From: Thermotogota bacterium
Lineage (GTDB): Bacteria; Thermotogota; Thermotogae; Thermotogales; Thermotogaceae
Length of the DNA: 64,000 nucleotides
Direction: 5' to 3'
NCBI GenBank assembly: GCA_030550515.1
Contig: JAUQPE010000027.1
Coordinates: 1 to 64,000 of the forward strand
In this document: piece after piece, positions 18,742-28,241 of the stretch
Position numbering within the stretch: position 1 is the first letter of the stretch
How the letters are laid out: each line of letters opens with the position of its first letter
Notes under the pieces: generated by a model
Told to the model about the DNA's origin: nothing
Databases searched by the model: none
What the model saw: the letters and a program-made list of their open reading frames with translations, nothing else
Program-made: the position numbers and the translations under genes

Positions 18742-19752
18742 TCAAGTAGAGATTTTCCTCCTTCTCCATTGGTCGAACACCACAACCGCTATGATGATGA
18801 AGCCGTTCACAACCCTCTGCCAGAAAGGCTCCACATCCAGCAGATTCAACCCATTCCCCAAGACCCCTATCAGTAGACCACCTATCAACGTACCTAGGAT
18901 GCCCCCTTCTCCTCCAAAGAGGTTCGTACCTCCTATCACAACAGCCGCTATGGTCTGCAGTTCCAAACCTTCCGCCATCAAAGCGTTTGCTGAGTTCATC
19001 CTTCCCACCAACACCAAACCCGCTATACCAGCGTACAACCCAGAGAGTGTGTAGACAAGTATCTTCACCCCGTCGACGTTTATCCCGGATTCTCTCGCGG
19101 CTTCTCTGTTACCCCCGACAGCGTAGATAGACCTGCCGAAAGCAGTTCTTGAGAGTATGAACCACGTGATAATCACCATGACACCCGCTATCACAGCTGG
19201 TACAGGAACACCTCCTATGTCCCCGCTTCCAAGCCATATCAAGACTCTCGGAAGGTACCCCCTCAAGGTGGTTGCAGTGAAGTGCGATGGTACGGGAAGC
19301 CCTCCAGTTATTAAGAGCGCAATTCCGCGCACTGCACCGAGCATACCTAAAGTGGAGATGAAGTCTGGAATCCTGCCCTTCGCTATGATCACGCCGTTGG
19401 CAAATCCCACGAGCGCGGAAACCGTCACACCGAGCAAAGCACCGAGCAAAAACGGCCAACCCCAGTAGCTCATCGCGACTGCAGCCAAGCATCCTCCCAA
19501 AGCGAGTGTGGAACCCACTGAGAGATCTATGCCTGCCGATACGATCACCATCGTTTGGGCGCAAGCAACTATCAATAGAACAGCCACCTGACGCAGAATG
19601 TTCAACCAGTTGTTGAGCGTCAAGAAAAAGGGTGAAAGTATGGAAAAGGCCACAACAAGACTGATCAGTCCAAAGAAAGAACCACCTTTTAAAACGAGGG
19701 TACCTATGTTCTTCGGGGTAATTTTGACTTTTTCCTCCACTCTATCGATCAT
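18742..19752 (-). CDS. ribose-type ABC transporter permease
   Basis: 336-residue polytopic membrane protein of the RbsC/carbohydrate-uptake CUT2 family, with about nine or ten hydrophobic segments. Recognisable features are the cytoplasmic loop GGNREAARESGINV, which meets the ATPase, and the late segments IAAVVIGGTNLFGGEGG and LLIGVLGNGLNLL. The ATG at 19752 encodes MIDRVEEK, a short cytoplasmic lead before the first membrane helix. It forms a complete importer with the ATPase at 19793 and binding protein at 22100. One permease gene is enough because CUT2 systems use a homodimer. Confidence 0.94.
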   Translation of the reverse strand: MIDRVEEKVKITPKNIGTLVLKGGSFFGLISLVVAFSILSPFFLTLNNWLNILRQVAVLLIVACAQTMVIVSAGIDLSVGSTLALGGCLAAVAMSYWGWPFLLGALLGVTVSALVGFANGVIIAKGRIPDFISTLGMLGAVRGIALLITGGLPVPSHFTATTLRGYLPRVLIWLGSGDIGGVPVPAVIAGVMVIITWFILSRTAFGRSIYAVGGNREAARESGINVDGVKILVYTLSGLYAGIAGLVLVGRMNSANALMAEGLELQTIAAVVIGGTNLFGGEGGILGTLIGGLLIGVLGNGLNLLDVEPFWQRVVNGFIIIAVVVFDQWRRRKIST

Positions 19753-19792
19753 CTTCTTATCCTCCTCCCGCTTATTTTCTTTATTTCGCCCC

Positions 19793-21292
19793 TCATACCT
19801 TCACCACACCGCCTACTTCGGCTAAAAGATCCGACTTCGACAGTTGTCGATCGTTGGGGAGGATTTTCGTTATCTTACCTCCCCTCATGATCGCTATCCT
19901 GTCACCGACTTCCAGTGCTTCTAGGGCTTCCGAGGTGATGTAGAGAACAGCTTTTCCTTCTTTCGTTATGTTCTTGACAATCTCCCTAATTTCGAACTTC
20001 GCACCAACGTCTATTCCTCGGGTCGGTTCGTCCAAAATCAAAATCTTTGGAGATTTAGCAAGCCATCTCGCAAAGAGCACTTTCTGCTGGTTACCACCGC
20101 TCAAGTGTGTGACTCTCTTACGCGAGTTCGAGGTTCTTATTCTGAGTTCATCGATGAATCTCTCTGCGAGCTCTTTCTCTTTGTCGAACATCAACAACCC
20201 TTTTCTGGATATCTCCCTCAGCGAAGCCAACGTGATGTTCGCTCCCACCGAAAGTTGGAAGACCAGCGCCTTTCTTCTATCTTCAGGAAGGTAACCGATC
20301 CCACACCTTATCGCATCAAGGGGTGACCTTATTTCCACCCGTTCCCCTTCAACAAAGACTTCCCCACGGTACTCTTGGAGACCGAACAGAACCCTGGCGA
20401 GTGTGGAACGTCCAGATCCGAGTATTCCAAAGATCACTAGGATTTCTCCTGCGTACACGTCCAAATCAACGCCCTTTAAGATACCAGCCGAAAGCCCACG
20501 AACCGAGAGTACAGCTTTCCTGCCGGGATCAGCGTTGTGAGAGGAAACGTTACTTTCGAACATCTTGCCTGTCATGTAATAGATCACGTCTTTTTCGGTG
20601 AGATTGCCCTTTTCCTCAGTTATCACTTTTTCACCATCTTTTATGATCGTTACCCTATCAGATATCTTCAGAGCTTCGTCTATCTTGTGTGATATGAAGA
20701 CGATGGCTTTTCCTTCTGCCTTTATGTCGCTCAACAGCTTGAAGAGCCTTTCCACTTCGTGTTCGGTGAGGGCAGACGTCGGCTCGTCCAAGAGCAGGAT
20801 TTTCACGTGGGGTTGGCTCACCGCTTTCAGGATTTCCACGATTTGTTGCTCTGCTACTCCTAGATTCCTGACGGGAACACGTGGATCAACGTCTATGTCG
20901 AATTTCCTCATCAATTCCCTCGCTTCCCGATACACGTAAGACCAATTCACTCCCCACCTCCCTTGCGGCCACCTCCCCAAGAAGATGTTTTCACCCACAC
21001 TGAGCGATGGAACTAGCGAAAGTTCTTGATGAACAAGCGCTACACCCGCTTCCATGGCCTCCTTTGGACTTTTGAATTGAACCTTTCTACCATCCAAGTA
21101 CATCTCTCCGGAATCTGGTTCTATGATCCCACTGATTATCTTCATCAACGTACTCTTCCCCGCCCCGTTCTCACCCAACAGGGCGTGTACTTCCCCAGGA
21201 TACAGTTCTAAGCTCACATTGTTCAAAGCCTTCACACCCGGGAATTCTTTGCAGATGTCCTTCAAGACCAGTACAGGATTTCTTGTCACCAT
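19793..21292 (-). CDS. ribose-type ABC transporter ATP-binding protein, duplicated
   Basis: 499-residue protein with two fused ATPase domains, as in RbsA. Domain 1 has a normal Walker A (GENGAGKST) and signature region. Domain 2 has a degenerate Walker A (GSGRST) but an intact LSGGNQQKV signature and ILDEPTRGIDVG Walker B, as is usual for this family. The ATG at 21292 lies inside the end of the SDR gene, giving a 7-bp overlap; longer forms would run deep into the SDR gene. It energises the sugar importer of this operon. Confidence 0.95.
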   Translation of the reverse strand: MVTRNPVLVLKDICKEFPGVKALNNVSLELYPGEVHALLGENGAGKSTLMKIISGIIEPDSGEMYLDGRKVQFKSPKEAMEAGVALVHQELSLVPSLSVGENIFLGRWPQGRWGVNWSYVYREARELMRKFDIDVDPRVPVRNLGVAEQQIVEILKAVSQPHVKILLLDEPTSALTEHEVERLFKLLSDIKAEGKAIVFISHKIDEALKISDRVTIIKDGEKVITEEKGNLTEKDVIYYMTGKMFESNVSSHNADPGRKAVLSVRGLSAGILKGVDLDVYAGEILVIFGILGSGRSTLARVLFGLQEYRGEVFVEGERVEIRSPLDAIRCGIGYLPEDRRKALVFQLSVGANITLASLREISRKGLLMFDKEKELAERFIDELRIRTSNSRKRVTHLSGGNQQKVLFARWLAKSPKILILDEPTRGIDVGAKFEIREIVKNITKEGKAVLYITSEALEALEVGDRIAIMRGGKITKILPNDRQLSKSDLLAEVGGVVKV

Positions 21293-22053
21293 GCGGTGTA
21301 CCCCCCGTCTATCGAGAACACCGCTCCAGTCGCATAACCGGGGAGGTCGGATGCTAGGAAAACGATAGCAGCAGCTATTTCCTCGGGTCTCCCCAAACGA
21401 TTCATGGGTCTTGAAGACTCCAATTTTCTCCTCACAGCCTCTGGATCCTTCTCTCGGCTCAGGGCTTTCTCCACCAGAGGCGTGTAAGTTGTGCCGGGAC
21501 AAACAGCGTTTACCCTGATCCCATAAGGTGCGAGGTCGACGGCACAACTCTTGGTGATAGATATGACCGCAGCTTTCGAGAGGTTGTACACTACCTGCCC
21601 CTGTATACCGACGAGACCCGCTTCCGAAGCAACGTTGACGATCACACCTTTTCCTCTCTCTTTCATAACCGCTGCAACGTGTTTGGTACAGAATAACACC
21701 CCTTTCACGTTCACGTCGATGATTCTTTTGAAATCTTCTTCTGTTACCTCCAGAACGGTTCCTTTGGCGTAGATACCCGCGTTGTTCACCAACACATCCA
21801 CTGTCCCGTACTTCCTGACCACGTGTTTGACCATCCCTTCAATCTCTCTTTCAACCGATACGTCTAAGTTGTAAAACTCTGCCTTTCCCCCTTTGGACCT
21901 TATTTCCTCCTCCACTCTGCGGCCGTTCTTTTCATCGAGATCAGCCACGATCACGATAGAACCTTCTTCAGCAAAGAGTTTAGCGGTGGCTTCCCCTATA
22001 CCCGCTCCCGCACCCGTGACGATCACAACCTTGTCTCTCAAACCAAGATCCAT
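21286..22053 (-). CDS. short-chain dehydrogenase/reductase of the sugar operon
   Basis: 255-residue classical SDR with the GAGAGIGEATA cofactor motif, VIVADLDE (acidic residue after beta-2, so NAD is likely preferred), NNAG, and the catalytic Ser in NVASEAG with Tyr and Lys in YNLSKAA. The C-terminus SIDGGYTAW is typical of glucose- or polyol-dehydrogenase-like members. The ATG at 22053 follows AAAGGAGTG. It is the second gene of the operon, right after the binding protein, and is separated from it by an attenuator-like hairpin. It could perform the first oxidation of the imported compound (inference). Confidence 0.9.
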   Translation of the reverse strand: MDLGLRDKVVIVTGAGAGIGEATAKLFAEEGSIVIVADLDEKNGRRVEEEIRSKGGKAEFYNLDVSVEREIEGMVKHVVRKYGTVDVLVNNAGIYAKGTVLEVTEEDFKRIIDVNVKGVLFCTKHVAAVMKERGKGVIVNVASEAGLVGIQGQVVYNLSKAAVISITKSCAVDLAPYGIRVNAVCPGTTYTPLVEKALSREKDPEAVRRKLESSRPMNRLGRPEEIAAAIVFLASDLPGYATGAVFSIDGGYTAW

Positions 22054-22075
22054 ATCCGCTCACTCCTTTCACGTG

Positions 22076-22100
22076 AAAAGAGGGGAGGGGGGCCTCCCCT
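22076..22100 (-). terminator. attenuator hairpin after the binding-protein gene
   Basis: On the minus strand, AGGGGAGG and CCTCCCCT (22081-22088 and 22093-22100) form a perfect 8-bp stem with a 4-base loop, followed by CTTTTC. It starts within the stop codon of the binding-protein gene. Such hairpins commonly reduce read-through into the ATPase and permease and stabilise the upstream message, so the binding protein is made in excess. Confidence 0.7.
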
Positions 22101-23239
22101 CACTTCTTTTGCTGTCTCTTGAAGTACTCTTGCTTTATCGCTTCCCAATCTATAGGCTCCAATTGCGTGTTCGGGTAGAACATGTCGGCGTTTCCTTTCC
22201 AGATAGTCCTAGGTCTGATGTCAACGAATTTGGGTACAAGGTCCTTGAGTCCGAGAGCGAGCATCACCGCGTATTTTGTACCGTACCAACCCCATTCTGG
22301 GAACCCGTGCCACGTTTCGGCAATGATCCTTCCTTCCCTTATTCTCTGCACGGATTCGGGAGTCCCGTCGTTCGTGAAGATTTTGACCTCTGTCCTTCCT
22401 AACCTTTCACATGTGAGCATCGCACCAAGCCCCATCTCGTTGGATGCCGCCCAAATGAAGTCAAGGGTACCCTTTGGATTGGCAGCCAAGATATCCTCCG
22501 TCACCTTTATAGCTTTTTCCCTGTTCCAATCTGCGGGAAGAGTGGTTACTATCTTGATCCCAGGGAATTGACTGATGACCGAGTTGAAACCGTTTAGTCT
22601 TGCCGTCGAGAAGAATCCACCCTTCACACCCTCTATGATCGCACCGGTTATCTTGATCTTGTCTTTGAGCTCTGCTATCACTTCTGGTGTGTAGAGTGAT
22701 TCCCAGAATGCAAGATCGAGATACTTCTCAGGTGGTACGTTCACGACTTCTCCCTCTCCGAGAACACCAGGTCCACCGAAGTAATCCAGAACGGCGTAAG
22801 CTGACACTTTAGCGGCTACTGCGTTGTCGAAACCTATGTAGCAGTCCACATCAACACCCTCAATGGGCTCCAAAAGGTTCACCACGATTACGGGTATCCC
22901 CGCCGCCTTAGCTTTCTGAAGGGCAGGTTTAACGACTTCAACTTCAATGGGAGAGATGGCTATCACGTTGACTTTTCTTTGGATGAAGTCTTCGATGATC
23001 TTCACCTGTTCCTCGAACGCTACGTGCGATACAGGAGCTTTGGTGATGACCCTCACGTTGATCCCGTGTTTTCTAGCCTCTTCAGCAGCTTTGTTGAAAA
23101 AGTCCGTGGCTGTTTTGAATACCCCCGTGATGTCTGGCGGTGTCCAACCTATGACGATGTCCGGGATCTTTTGTGCCACAAGGAAAGAACCAAAAACAGC
23201 TACCACGAGGATCCCTAAAAACAGTCTCTTCGCGTTCAC
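22100..23239 (-). CDS. ribose-type periplasmic sugar-binding protein
   Basis: 379-residue substrate-binding protein of the RbsB/LacI-like periplasmic family. Residues 1-22 are a signal peptide (positively charged start, then LFLGILVVAVFGSFLVAQ), with cleavage after AQ or slightly earlier. There is no lipobox cysteine, so it is a soluble periplasmic protein. The family pattern of alternating strands is visible, with VNVIAISP and AAGIPVIVVN in lobe 1. Aromatic and acidic segments such as WAASNEMG and FTNDG may contact the ligand. The start is GTG at 23239 after AAAGGGGGT. It is the first gene of the operon. The ligand cannot be assigned. Confidence 0.93.
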   Translation of the reverse strand: MNAKRLFLGILVVAVFGSFLVAQKIPDIVIGWTPPDITGVFKTATDFFNKAAEEARKHGINVRVITKAPVSHVAFEEQVKIIEDFIQRKVNVIAISPIEVEVVKPALQKAKAAGIPVIVVNLLEPIEGVDVDCYIGFDNAVAAKVSAYAVLDYFGGPGVLGEGEVVNVPPEKYLDLAFWESLYTPEVIAELKDKIKITGAIIEGVKGGFFSTARLNGFNSVISQFPGIKIVTTLPADWNREKAIKVTEDILAANPKGTLDFIWAASNEMGLGAMLTCERLGRTEVKIFTNDGTPESVQRIREGRIIAETWHGFPEWGWYGTKYAVMLALGLKDLVPKFVDIRPRTIWKGNADMFYPNTQLEPIDWEAIKQEYFKRQQKK

Positions 23240-23278
23240 GCTGAGATACCCCCTTTGTAATGAAATATGGTCATTATA

Positions 23279-23308
23279 ATGTTATGACTTTTTGTTTTGT
23301 TAAGTCAA
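23279..23308 (-). promoter_or_regulatory. probable promoter and operator of the sugar operon
   Basis: On the minus strand, TTGACT (23303-23308) and TAACAT (23279-23284) are spaced by 18 bp. An inverted repeat TGACTT...AAGTCA (23285-23290 and 23302-23307, 11-bp gap) occupies the spacer, and a perfect palindrome CATTATAATG (23272-23281) overlaps the -10. Both are reasonable places for repressor binding by the operon's GntR/UTRA protein. The remaining gap up to purE (23309-23390) shows no gene. Confidence 0.5.
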
Positions 23309-23390
23309 GCATGATGAGCGAAATTTACGGGTGTTTATTCCCAATTAAAGACAAAAATACACGAATATCATGGAAAATCTCAAATCATCT

Positions 23391-23915
23391 CTACTTTCCA
23401 ACGTTTTTCCTCCTGAGGTATTCGTCTGCCCCCACTTCCTCTAACTCCTTCGCCTTCTCAATTACCTCACTTTTCATCTTTTCCTTGTATTCCCTAACCT
23501 TCTCCGCAATTTCCGGATACTTCACCCCAAGAATACTGGCGGCGAGGATACCGGCGTTTTTGGCGTTGTTTATGGCTACCGTCGCCACGGGTACACCTGC
23601 TGGCATTTGAACGATAGAAAGTAGCGAATCAAGGCCGTTCAAAGCGGACGTTTTCACGGGTACACCTATGACGGGAAGGTGCGTGATGCTCGCGACCATC
23701 CCAGGAAGGTGTGCCGCACCACCTGCGCCGGCGATTATCACTTCTATACCTCTTGCAGCAGCAGTTCGTGCGTACTCGAACATGCGCTCCGGTGTTCTGT
23801 GGGCCGAAACGATGGTGATCTCGCAATCTATTCCGAACTCTTCTAACACCTTCGCCGCTTCCATCATGACCGGTAAGTCTGAGTCACTACCCATGATTAT
23901 GCCAACCTTTGGCAT
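23391..23915 (-). CDS. purE: N5-carboxyaminoimidazole ribonucleotide mutase
   Basis: 174-residue class I PurE that moves the carboxylate of N5-CAIR to give CAIR in purine synthesis. The N-terminal GSDSDLPVM motif and SAHRTPERM (with the catalytic His) are intact, as is the [11 protein letters not shown] loop. Length is standard. The ATG is at 23915, 4 bp after the purK stop, so purK and purE are read together, purK first. Cytoplasmic octamer in the family. Confidence 0.97.
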   Translation of the reverse strand: MPKVGIIMGSDSDLPVMMEAAKVLEEFGIDCEITIVSAHRTPERMFEYARTAAARGIEVIIAGAGGAAHLPGMVASITHLPVIGVPVKTSALNGLDSLLSIVQMPAGVPVATVAINNAKNAGILAASILGVKYPEIAEKVREYKEKMKSEVIEKAKELEEVGADEYLRRKNVGK

Positions 23916-23918
23916 CGC

Positions 23919-25043
23919 TCATCCCTCCGAGATCACTTTCAAGATCTTTTTCGCAGCCAACGCCTTCGCGAGCGCCCTGTTGACGTCTTCGTCTACCACC
24001 GTGAAGTGCCCCATCTTCCTGTAAGGTCTGGTCTCTCTCTTTCCGTATACGTGGACCGATAACCCCTCTATCTTCAAAACTTCCTCGAATCCAACCACCT
24101 TCGCCGGTCCCGAATAACCCTTCTCACCAAGCAGGTTCACCATGACGGCAGGCGTCAAAAGCTTTGTGGAACCAAGTGGGAGGTTCAGGATGGCCCTTAG
24201 GTGCTGTTCAAACTGGCTTGTCACGCAAGCTTCAATGGTGTAATGACCTGAATTGTGGGGTCTTGGCGCGATCTCGTTCACGAATATCTCCCCGTCCTTC
24301 GAAAGGAACATTTCCACACCGAATATTCCAACTCCCTCCAACGCTTTGACGACTTCAACGGCTATCTCTTGCGCTCTTTTTTTCTGCCCTTCTTCCACCC
24401 TCGCTGGGGCTATGACAACATCGCAGATGTTCGCCTCCTCGTTGAAGTACATCTCCACAACGGGATAGCACGCGATTTCTCCTTTCTTGTTCCTCGCCAC
24501 CATCACCGCCAGCTCTTTCTCGATCTCAACATATTCTTCCAGATAGGTCTCTCCAGTTAAAGCTTTCGCCAGTTCTTCTTCGCTTTTTATGACGAATACT
24601 CCTCTCCCGTCGTATCCTCCTTTCCTCGCCTTTTGAACGACGGGAAAACCGAAGCTTTTCACGTCTTCCACCAAATCCACCACAGGAGCGAACCTTGGAA
24701 CCGGCAGCCCTTTCTCCTTCAGGAACGTCTTCTGCTGGAGTTTATCCTGAACGATCTCGAGTATGTAAGGTGAGGGCGCTATCTCGTACCCTTGATCGTA
24801 CAGCCTCTTGAGAGTTGGTGTGTCCACGTGCTCCAAGTCACACGTTGTAACGTCCACAGATCTTACAAGGCGTTCTATCTTCTCCGAATCGTGGAACCCC
24901 CCTACAATCTCCTCATCCGCAACTTGCCCCGCTGGACTTCTAGGGGTGGGGTCGAGGACCACCACGTGAAACCCCATCCTTTTGGCCTCCAGGGTCATCA
25001 TCTTACCCAGTTGACCGCCCCCAATGATGCCTATCCTCTTCAC
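23919..25043 (-). CDS. purK: N5-carboxyaminoimidazole ribonucleotide synthase
   Basis: 374-residue ATP-grasp enzyme that makes N5-CAIR from AIR, bicarbonate and ATP, handing its product to PurE. The N-terminus has IGIIGGGQLGKMM. The ATP-grasp core includes VVQKARKGGYDGRGV and the metal-binding stretch FVNEIAPRPHNSGHYTIEA. The GTG at 25043 is chosen because GGGAGG lies about nine bases upstream; an extension to 25103 would enter the Omp85 gene. Confidence 0.96.
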   Translation of the reverse strand: MKRIGIIGGGQLGKMMTLEAKRMGFHVVVLDPTPRSPAGQVADEEIVGGFHDSEKIERLVRSVDVTTCDLEHVDTPTLKRLYDQGYEIAPSPYILEIVQDKLQQKTFLKEKGLPVPRFAPVVDLVEDVKSFGFPVVQKARKGGYDGRGVFVIKSEEELAKALTGETYLEEYVEIEKELAVMVARNKKGEIACYPVVEMYFNEEANICDVVIAPARVEEGQKKRAQEIAVEVVKALEGVGIFGVEMFLSKDGEIFVNEIAPRPHNSGHYTIEACVTSQFEQHLRAILNLPLGSTKLLTPAVMVNLLGEKGYSGPAKVVGFEEVLKIEGLSVHVYGKRETRPYRKMGHFTVVDEDVNRALAKALAAKKILKVISEG

Positions 25044-25063
25044 GTTTCCTGGCCCTCCCGCCT

Positions 25064-27205
25064 TCAGAAACCCACGTTCGTGATGTTGAAGTAAAAGTTC
25101 CATTTTCCATCTCTGAAGAGGTAAGCGTACCCAACTTCGACGTTCCCAAGGAAGGGGATCACCAGGTTCAGCTTGGGGCCAATAGAACTGAGGTATTCGA
25201 ATCCGCTTTCTTTTTTCGCACCACCAAAGTCAGCAAAAACACCGAACACGACGGGAATGTTTTCGCTTTGAAGTATCCAGTTCAAGTCGGCAGAAAACTT
25301 GAATATCCTCTCCGTCTCCAGATAACCGTATCCTCTTATACCCTGCGTTCCCGAAACTTCCAACTTCTCCTCTCCCAATTCGTTCAAAACGACCCCACCC
25401 AACCCGCCGAACTTCGCGTAGAGGCTCTCGAAGATCGGGTAATAGAGTTCTCCCACAACGATTGTTTTCCAATAACTCTGCTCCTTGAAATAGAGCAATC
25501 CTGCTTTCTGAACGTCGAGTCTCAGATATCGACCCTCTGTTGGCAGAATTGCGGAATTTCTGTCGTTGAACGTGTACCTACCAAGGAAGGACAAGGTCCC
25601 AGTGTTTGTTTCCCCAAGGATTTTCTCGTAGGCCAAACCTATTCCGAAGGAATTCCCTTTGTAAGGGAGTGTGGTGATCATGCTCTTCAAGCTCACCGAG
25701 TCGGTGTCAGTGGAGACTATTTTTCTGTATCCCGCCTCCGTTTCGAGTTTCACTGGTATATCCGTCGGTAGCGGTACCGATACGCCCACACTCGCTTTTC
25801 TCTCGGAAAAACCAAGATTCACGTTCAAGTACAGGTTTTCTCCATAACCGAAATTGTTGACCATCGAGAGTTGCAAGAATCCCACGAAACCTTTCCACCA
25901 CTCTTCACCGGTTTTTGGCATGCTCCAACCCAAAGTACCCATGAAGTTTCTGGTTTTCTCCGCTTCTTTCAACTCGATCGTCAAATCCACATCCGTCTCT
26001 TCCAGGTTCAATCTGGGCTGGATGTTAACCTTGTCGAAGTACATGCTGTTCATAAGGTAAGAGTACGTGAGCGCAATTTTTTCTTTGTTCAATGGCTCTC
26101 CTTCCTCAACCGCGATCAAGTTTTTGACAACGTAAGGTCGGGTCTTCTCCAACCCTTTCACTTCCACGCTTTTAACGTATTTCTCAAAGACCTCGAAGTT
26201 CAACACATCACCTTCCAATTTCGCCTTCACCCAAACGTAAGGATAGTTGTTCTTCTCGTAGAACTCGACCACCCTGTTCATCGCCAGGAGCACATCCACG
26301 TTCCTCACGCTCTCTCCCGTTCGCAACCCACATGCTTTGAGTAGTTGTTCTTGAGAGAATATGGTGTTCCCACTAAAAGTGATGACGTTGATCTTTCTTT
26401 CTCCTTCGAAGATTCTCCGTTGAACAACCCTCACGACCAAGATCATCACGTTCCTTTCTTCTATGTCCCTAACCGTGGTCTTCACGAAGTCAATTGAGGT
26501 TTCCTCGCTAAAGTAAGGAAGCGATCGCAAAGTGTCCAAAAATCTCTGCACGTCGGAGAGAGTTGGGTAAAAGTCCTTCTTGTTCATCGTGAAAAAACGC
26601 ACGATGGGAGAAGAAGAATAGTAATCCCTCAAGAGCTTCAACTTGGACTTCGAAACGAGCGACGCTATATCCAAACCTTCTATTTCCCCATTGAAAACGA
26701 CGTCCCAAAGCGCGTACTCTTTGACGGTTATCTTGTACACGTCGTTCTCGAGTTCCCCACTTATCTCGACGAGGAAGTAACCATTTTTTTGGTACTCGTT
26801 CCTTATAGCCTCCACGCTTTCCCTCAGCTTGATCAAGTTCAACGGCTTCTTTCTTTCAAGCTTCACCGCTTTTTCGAGATCCTCGAGTTTCACGAGTTTG
26901 ATCCCCTCTACTTCCACTTTCCAGTCGGAAACCAAAGGGTTTTCTTCGACCTCGATCTCTAGAATGTATCCCATCTCACCCGACACGAGGGTGGGTTTCA
27001 ACGAGGAAAAGTAACCGAGCGCAAACACCCTTCTGAGGTAATCCTCGATCTCGCTGCTCGTGAGCTCTCCAAAAAGTTTTCCCACGTTTTCAAAGATTTC
27101 TTGTTCACTCAGGTGTTTGAGCCCCGTGAACCGCACGTCTGCAATGTAAATTCCGAATCCGGTGAGACAAACTATGAGAAACAAGGAAAGGAGAGCTCTC
27201 CTCAT
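25064..27205 (-). CDS. BamA/Omp85-family outer membrane assembly protein
   Basis: 713-residue protein that inserts beta-barrel proteins into the outer membrane, here the toga. Residues 1-20 are a signal peptide. About residues 20-400 contain repeated POTRA-like units (for example [21 protein letters not shown] and [18 protein letters not shown]). The C-terminal half is a 16-strand-type barrel with the family's conserved IRGYGYLE loop and a terminal Phe (ITNVGF). Its ATG overlaps the thyX stop (ATGA), so it is co-translated with thyX. A TamA-like role is an alternative, but BamA is more likely for the only such protein seen here. Confidence 0.9.
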   Translation of the reverse strand: MRRALLSLFLIVCLTGFGIYIADVRFTGLKHLSEQEIFENVGKLFGELTSSEIEDYLRRVFALGYFSSLKPTLVSGEMGYILEIEVEENPLVSDWKVEVEGIKLVKLEDLEKAVKLERKKPLNLIKLRESVEAIRNEYQKNGYFLVEISGELENDVYKITVKEYALWDVVFNGEIEGLDIASLVSKSKLKLLRDYYSSSPIVRFFTMNKKDFYPTLSDVQRFLDTLRSLPYFSEETSIDFVKTTVRDIEERNVMILVVRVVQRRIFEGERKINVITFSGNTIFSQEQLLKACGLRTGESVRNVDVLLAMNRVVEFYEKNNYPYVWVKAKLEGDVLNFEVFEKYVKSVEVKGLEKTRPYVVKNLIAVEEGEPLNKEKIALTYSYLMNSMYFDKVNIQPRLNLEETDVDLTIELKEAEKTRNFMGTLGWSMPKTGEEWWKGFVGFLQLSMVNNFGYGENLYLNVNLGFSERKASVGVSVPLPTDIPVKLETEAGYRKIVSTDTDSVSLKSMITTLPYKGNSFGIGLAYEKILGETNTGTLSFLGRYTFNDRNSAILPTEGRYLRLDVQKAGLLYFKEQSYWKTIVVGELYYPIFESLYAKFGGLGGVVLNELGEEKLEVSGTQGIRGYGYLETERIFKFSADLNWILQSENIPVVFGVFADFGGAKKESGFEYLSSIGPKLNLVIPFLGNVEVGYAYLFRDGKWNFYFNITNVGF

Positions 27206-27864
27206 ATTTGAACCCCCTTCAGTAAGTCTCCCTTGTAAGCGTACTTCAAAAAAGCTTCAAAAGTCCAAGGGCATTTTTCTTTGAAGATTTTCGCGATTGC
27301 CAAGGCGTACTGTTGGATCTCCCATTGTGCGTGAGAATCAGCCCTGAGGTTCAGAAAGTTCATCAGACTGCGCGCGTTGACTGTCCAATAGAATCTCGTG
27401 TAGAGGTTGAGTGGAAGAACGATTCTTGCCACTTCCCTTGGTATCCCCATCTTCAAGAGCTCCAAGTAGACCCGATAAGCAGTTTGAGTTACCTCTTCTA
27501 TCTTCTCCAAGACCGTTTTCTCATCGAAATTCCTGTTACTCCTTTTCAACCTTGCAGGATCAGGGAAGTAAAACTCGTAACTTAGTTTGGAATACCTTCC
27601 ACTCAACTCGTTGTAGGAAGCTATCCGGTGTCTGAACCACTGACGGGCAACAAAGATCGGGCACTTTACGTGGAAGGAAAAAACTATGTGTTCAAAAGGA
27701 GTTTCGTGGCCGTTTTTCAACAAGAACTCTATGAGTTTCTTGTCTCTTTCTTCGTCCAAAACATCCATGTCGTACGAAACCCTCGCAGCCCTCACAGCGG
27801 ACAGGTCGTTTCCCATCACGTCGACAAGTTCGACAAAACCTTTATCCAAGACCGTGATCTTCAC
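27202..27864 (-). CDS. thyX: flavin-dependent thymidylate synthase
   Basis: 220-residue ThyX that methylates dUMP using FAD, NADPH and methylenetetrahydrofolate. The family signature [11 protein letters not shown] (RHRx7S) is present, along with the dUMP-binding region SGRYSKL and [13 protein letters not shown] near the C-terminus. It closely resembles the structurally known T. maritima enzyme TM0449, which also has about 220 residues. The GTG at 27864 is chosen because AAAAGGAGG lies just upstream and the resulting N-terminus [17 protein letters not shown] matches the family. Confidence 0.97.
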   Translation of the reverse strand: MKITVLDKGFVELVDVMGNDLSAVRAARVSYDMDVLDEERDKKLIEFLLKNGHETPFEHIVFSFHVKCPIFVARQWFRHRIASYNELSGRYSKLSYEFYFPDPARLKRSNRNFDEKTVLEKIEEVTQTAYRVYLELLKMGIPREVARIVLPLNLYTRFYWTVNARSLMNFLNLRADSHAQWEIQQYALAIAKIFKEKCPWTFEAFLKYAYKGDLLKGVQI

Positions 27865-27935
27865 CTGTTTTCCTCCTTTTGCGTGAAGAACCGAATCCTC
27901 TCTAGAATAATATATCACAAAGGACTGAGACCAAC

Positions 27936-28091
27936 TCAGCCCTTTTTCTGTATTATCTTGATGATTGCCTTCTCTATCCGTTCGCGATCTATCTTCTTTC
28001 CACCCTTCAGGATTTCGAGAGCGGCCTTTATAACTAAAATCCTCGGATACTTGCTCATCATCTCCTTCACGGGATCGACATGCACGATCAT
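27936..28091 (-). CDS. small uncharacterised protein, 51 residues
   Basis: A short gene with a clean AAAGGAG ribosome-binding site before the ATG at 28091 and a TGA stop at 27936-27938. It encodes a basic helical protein starting [19 protein letters not shown], with [13 protein letters not shown] in the middle and ending [10 protein letters not shown]. The pattern suggests one or two amphipathic helices, perhaps nucleic-acid or membrane contacting. I do not recognise a family. It is the first gene of the thyX-Omp85-purK-purE unit. The 71 bp between it and thyX hold an imperfect hairpin around CTGAG/CTCAG (27923-27939). Confidence 0.65.
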   Translation of the reverse strand: MIVHVDPVKEMMSKYPRILVIKAALEILKGGKKIDRERIEKAIIKIIQKKG

Positions 28092-28106
28092 CACACTCCT
28101 TTGTCC

Positions 28107-28135
28107 TTGACAGGGAAAACAGTTTGGAATATAAT
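28107..28135 (+). promoter_or_regulatory. consensus sigma-A promoter before the tRNA(CAU) gene
   Basis: TTGACA (28107-28112) and TATAAT (28130-28135) are both exact consensus with a 17-bp spacer, and the tRNA begins 13 bp after the -10. This is as strong a vegetative promoter as can be written. It lies in the 57-bp gap divergent from the small gene at 27936-28091. Confidence 0.9.
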
Positions 28136-28148
28136 CTTAAAACGGTTC

Positions 28149-28224
28149 GGGCTCGTAGCTCAGCTGGTAGAGCGCCCGGCTCATAACCGGGTGGTCGGGG
28201 GTTCGAAGCCTCCCGAGCCCACCA
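28149..28224 (+). tRNA. tRNA with CAT anticodon (Met or lysidine-modified Ile)
   Basis: Full cloverleaf: acceptor GGGCTCG/CGAGCCC, D-stem GCTC/GAGC, anticodon stem CCCGG/CCGGG around loop CTCATAA, T-arm with GGTTCGAAGCC, and an encoded ACCA end. It is not the initiator: position 1 is paired, and the stem lacks the three G-C pairs in initiator orientation. A second CAT tRNA follows, so one may be elongator Met and the other Ile. The extra TGGTCG variable region of this one is somewhat Ile2-like. Confidence 0.93.
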
Positions 28225-28241
28225 GTACTTTAATCAAACGG

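Noticed and set aside
22067-22078. Perfect palindrome TTTCACGTGAAA upstream of the operon SDR gene
   Set aside because: It overlaps the ribosome-binding site, and the same 12-mer occurs inside the uxaE coding sequence at about 5591-5602, so it is probably chance rather than an operator.
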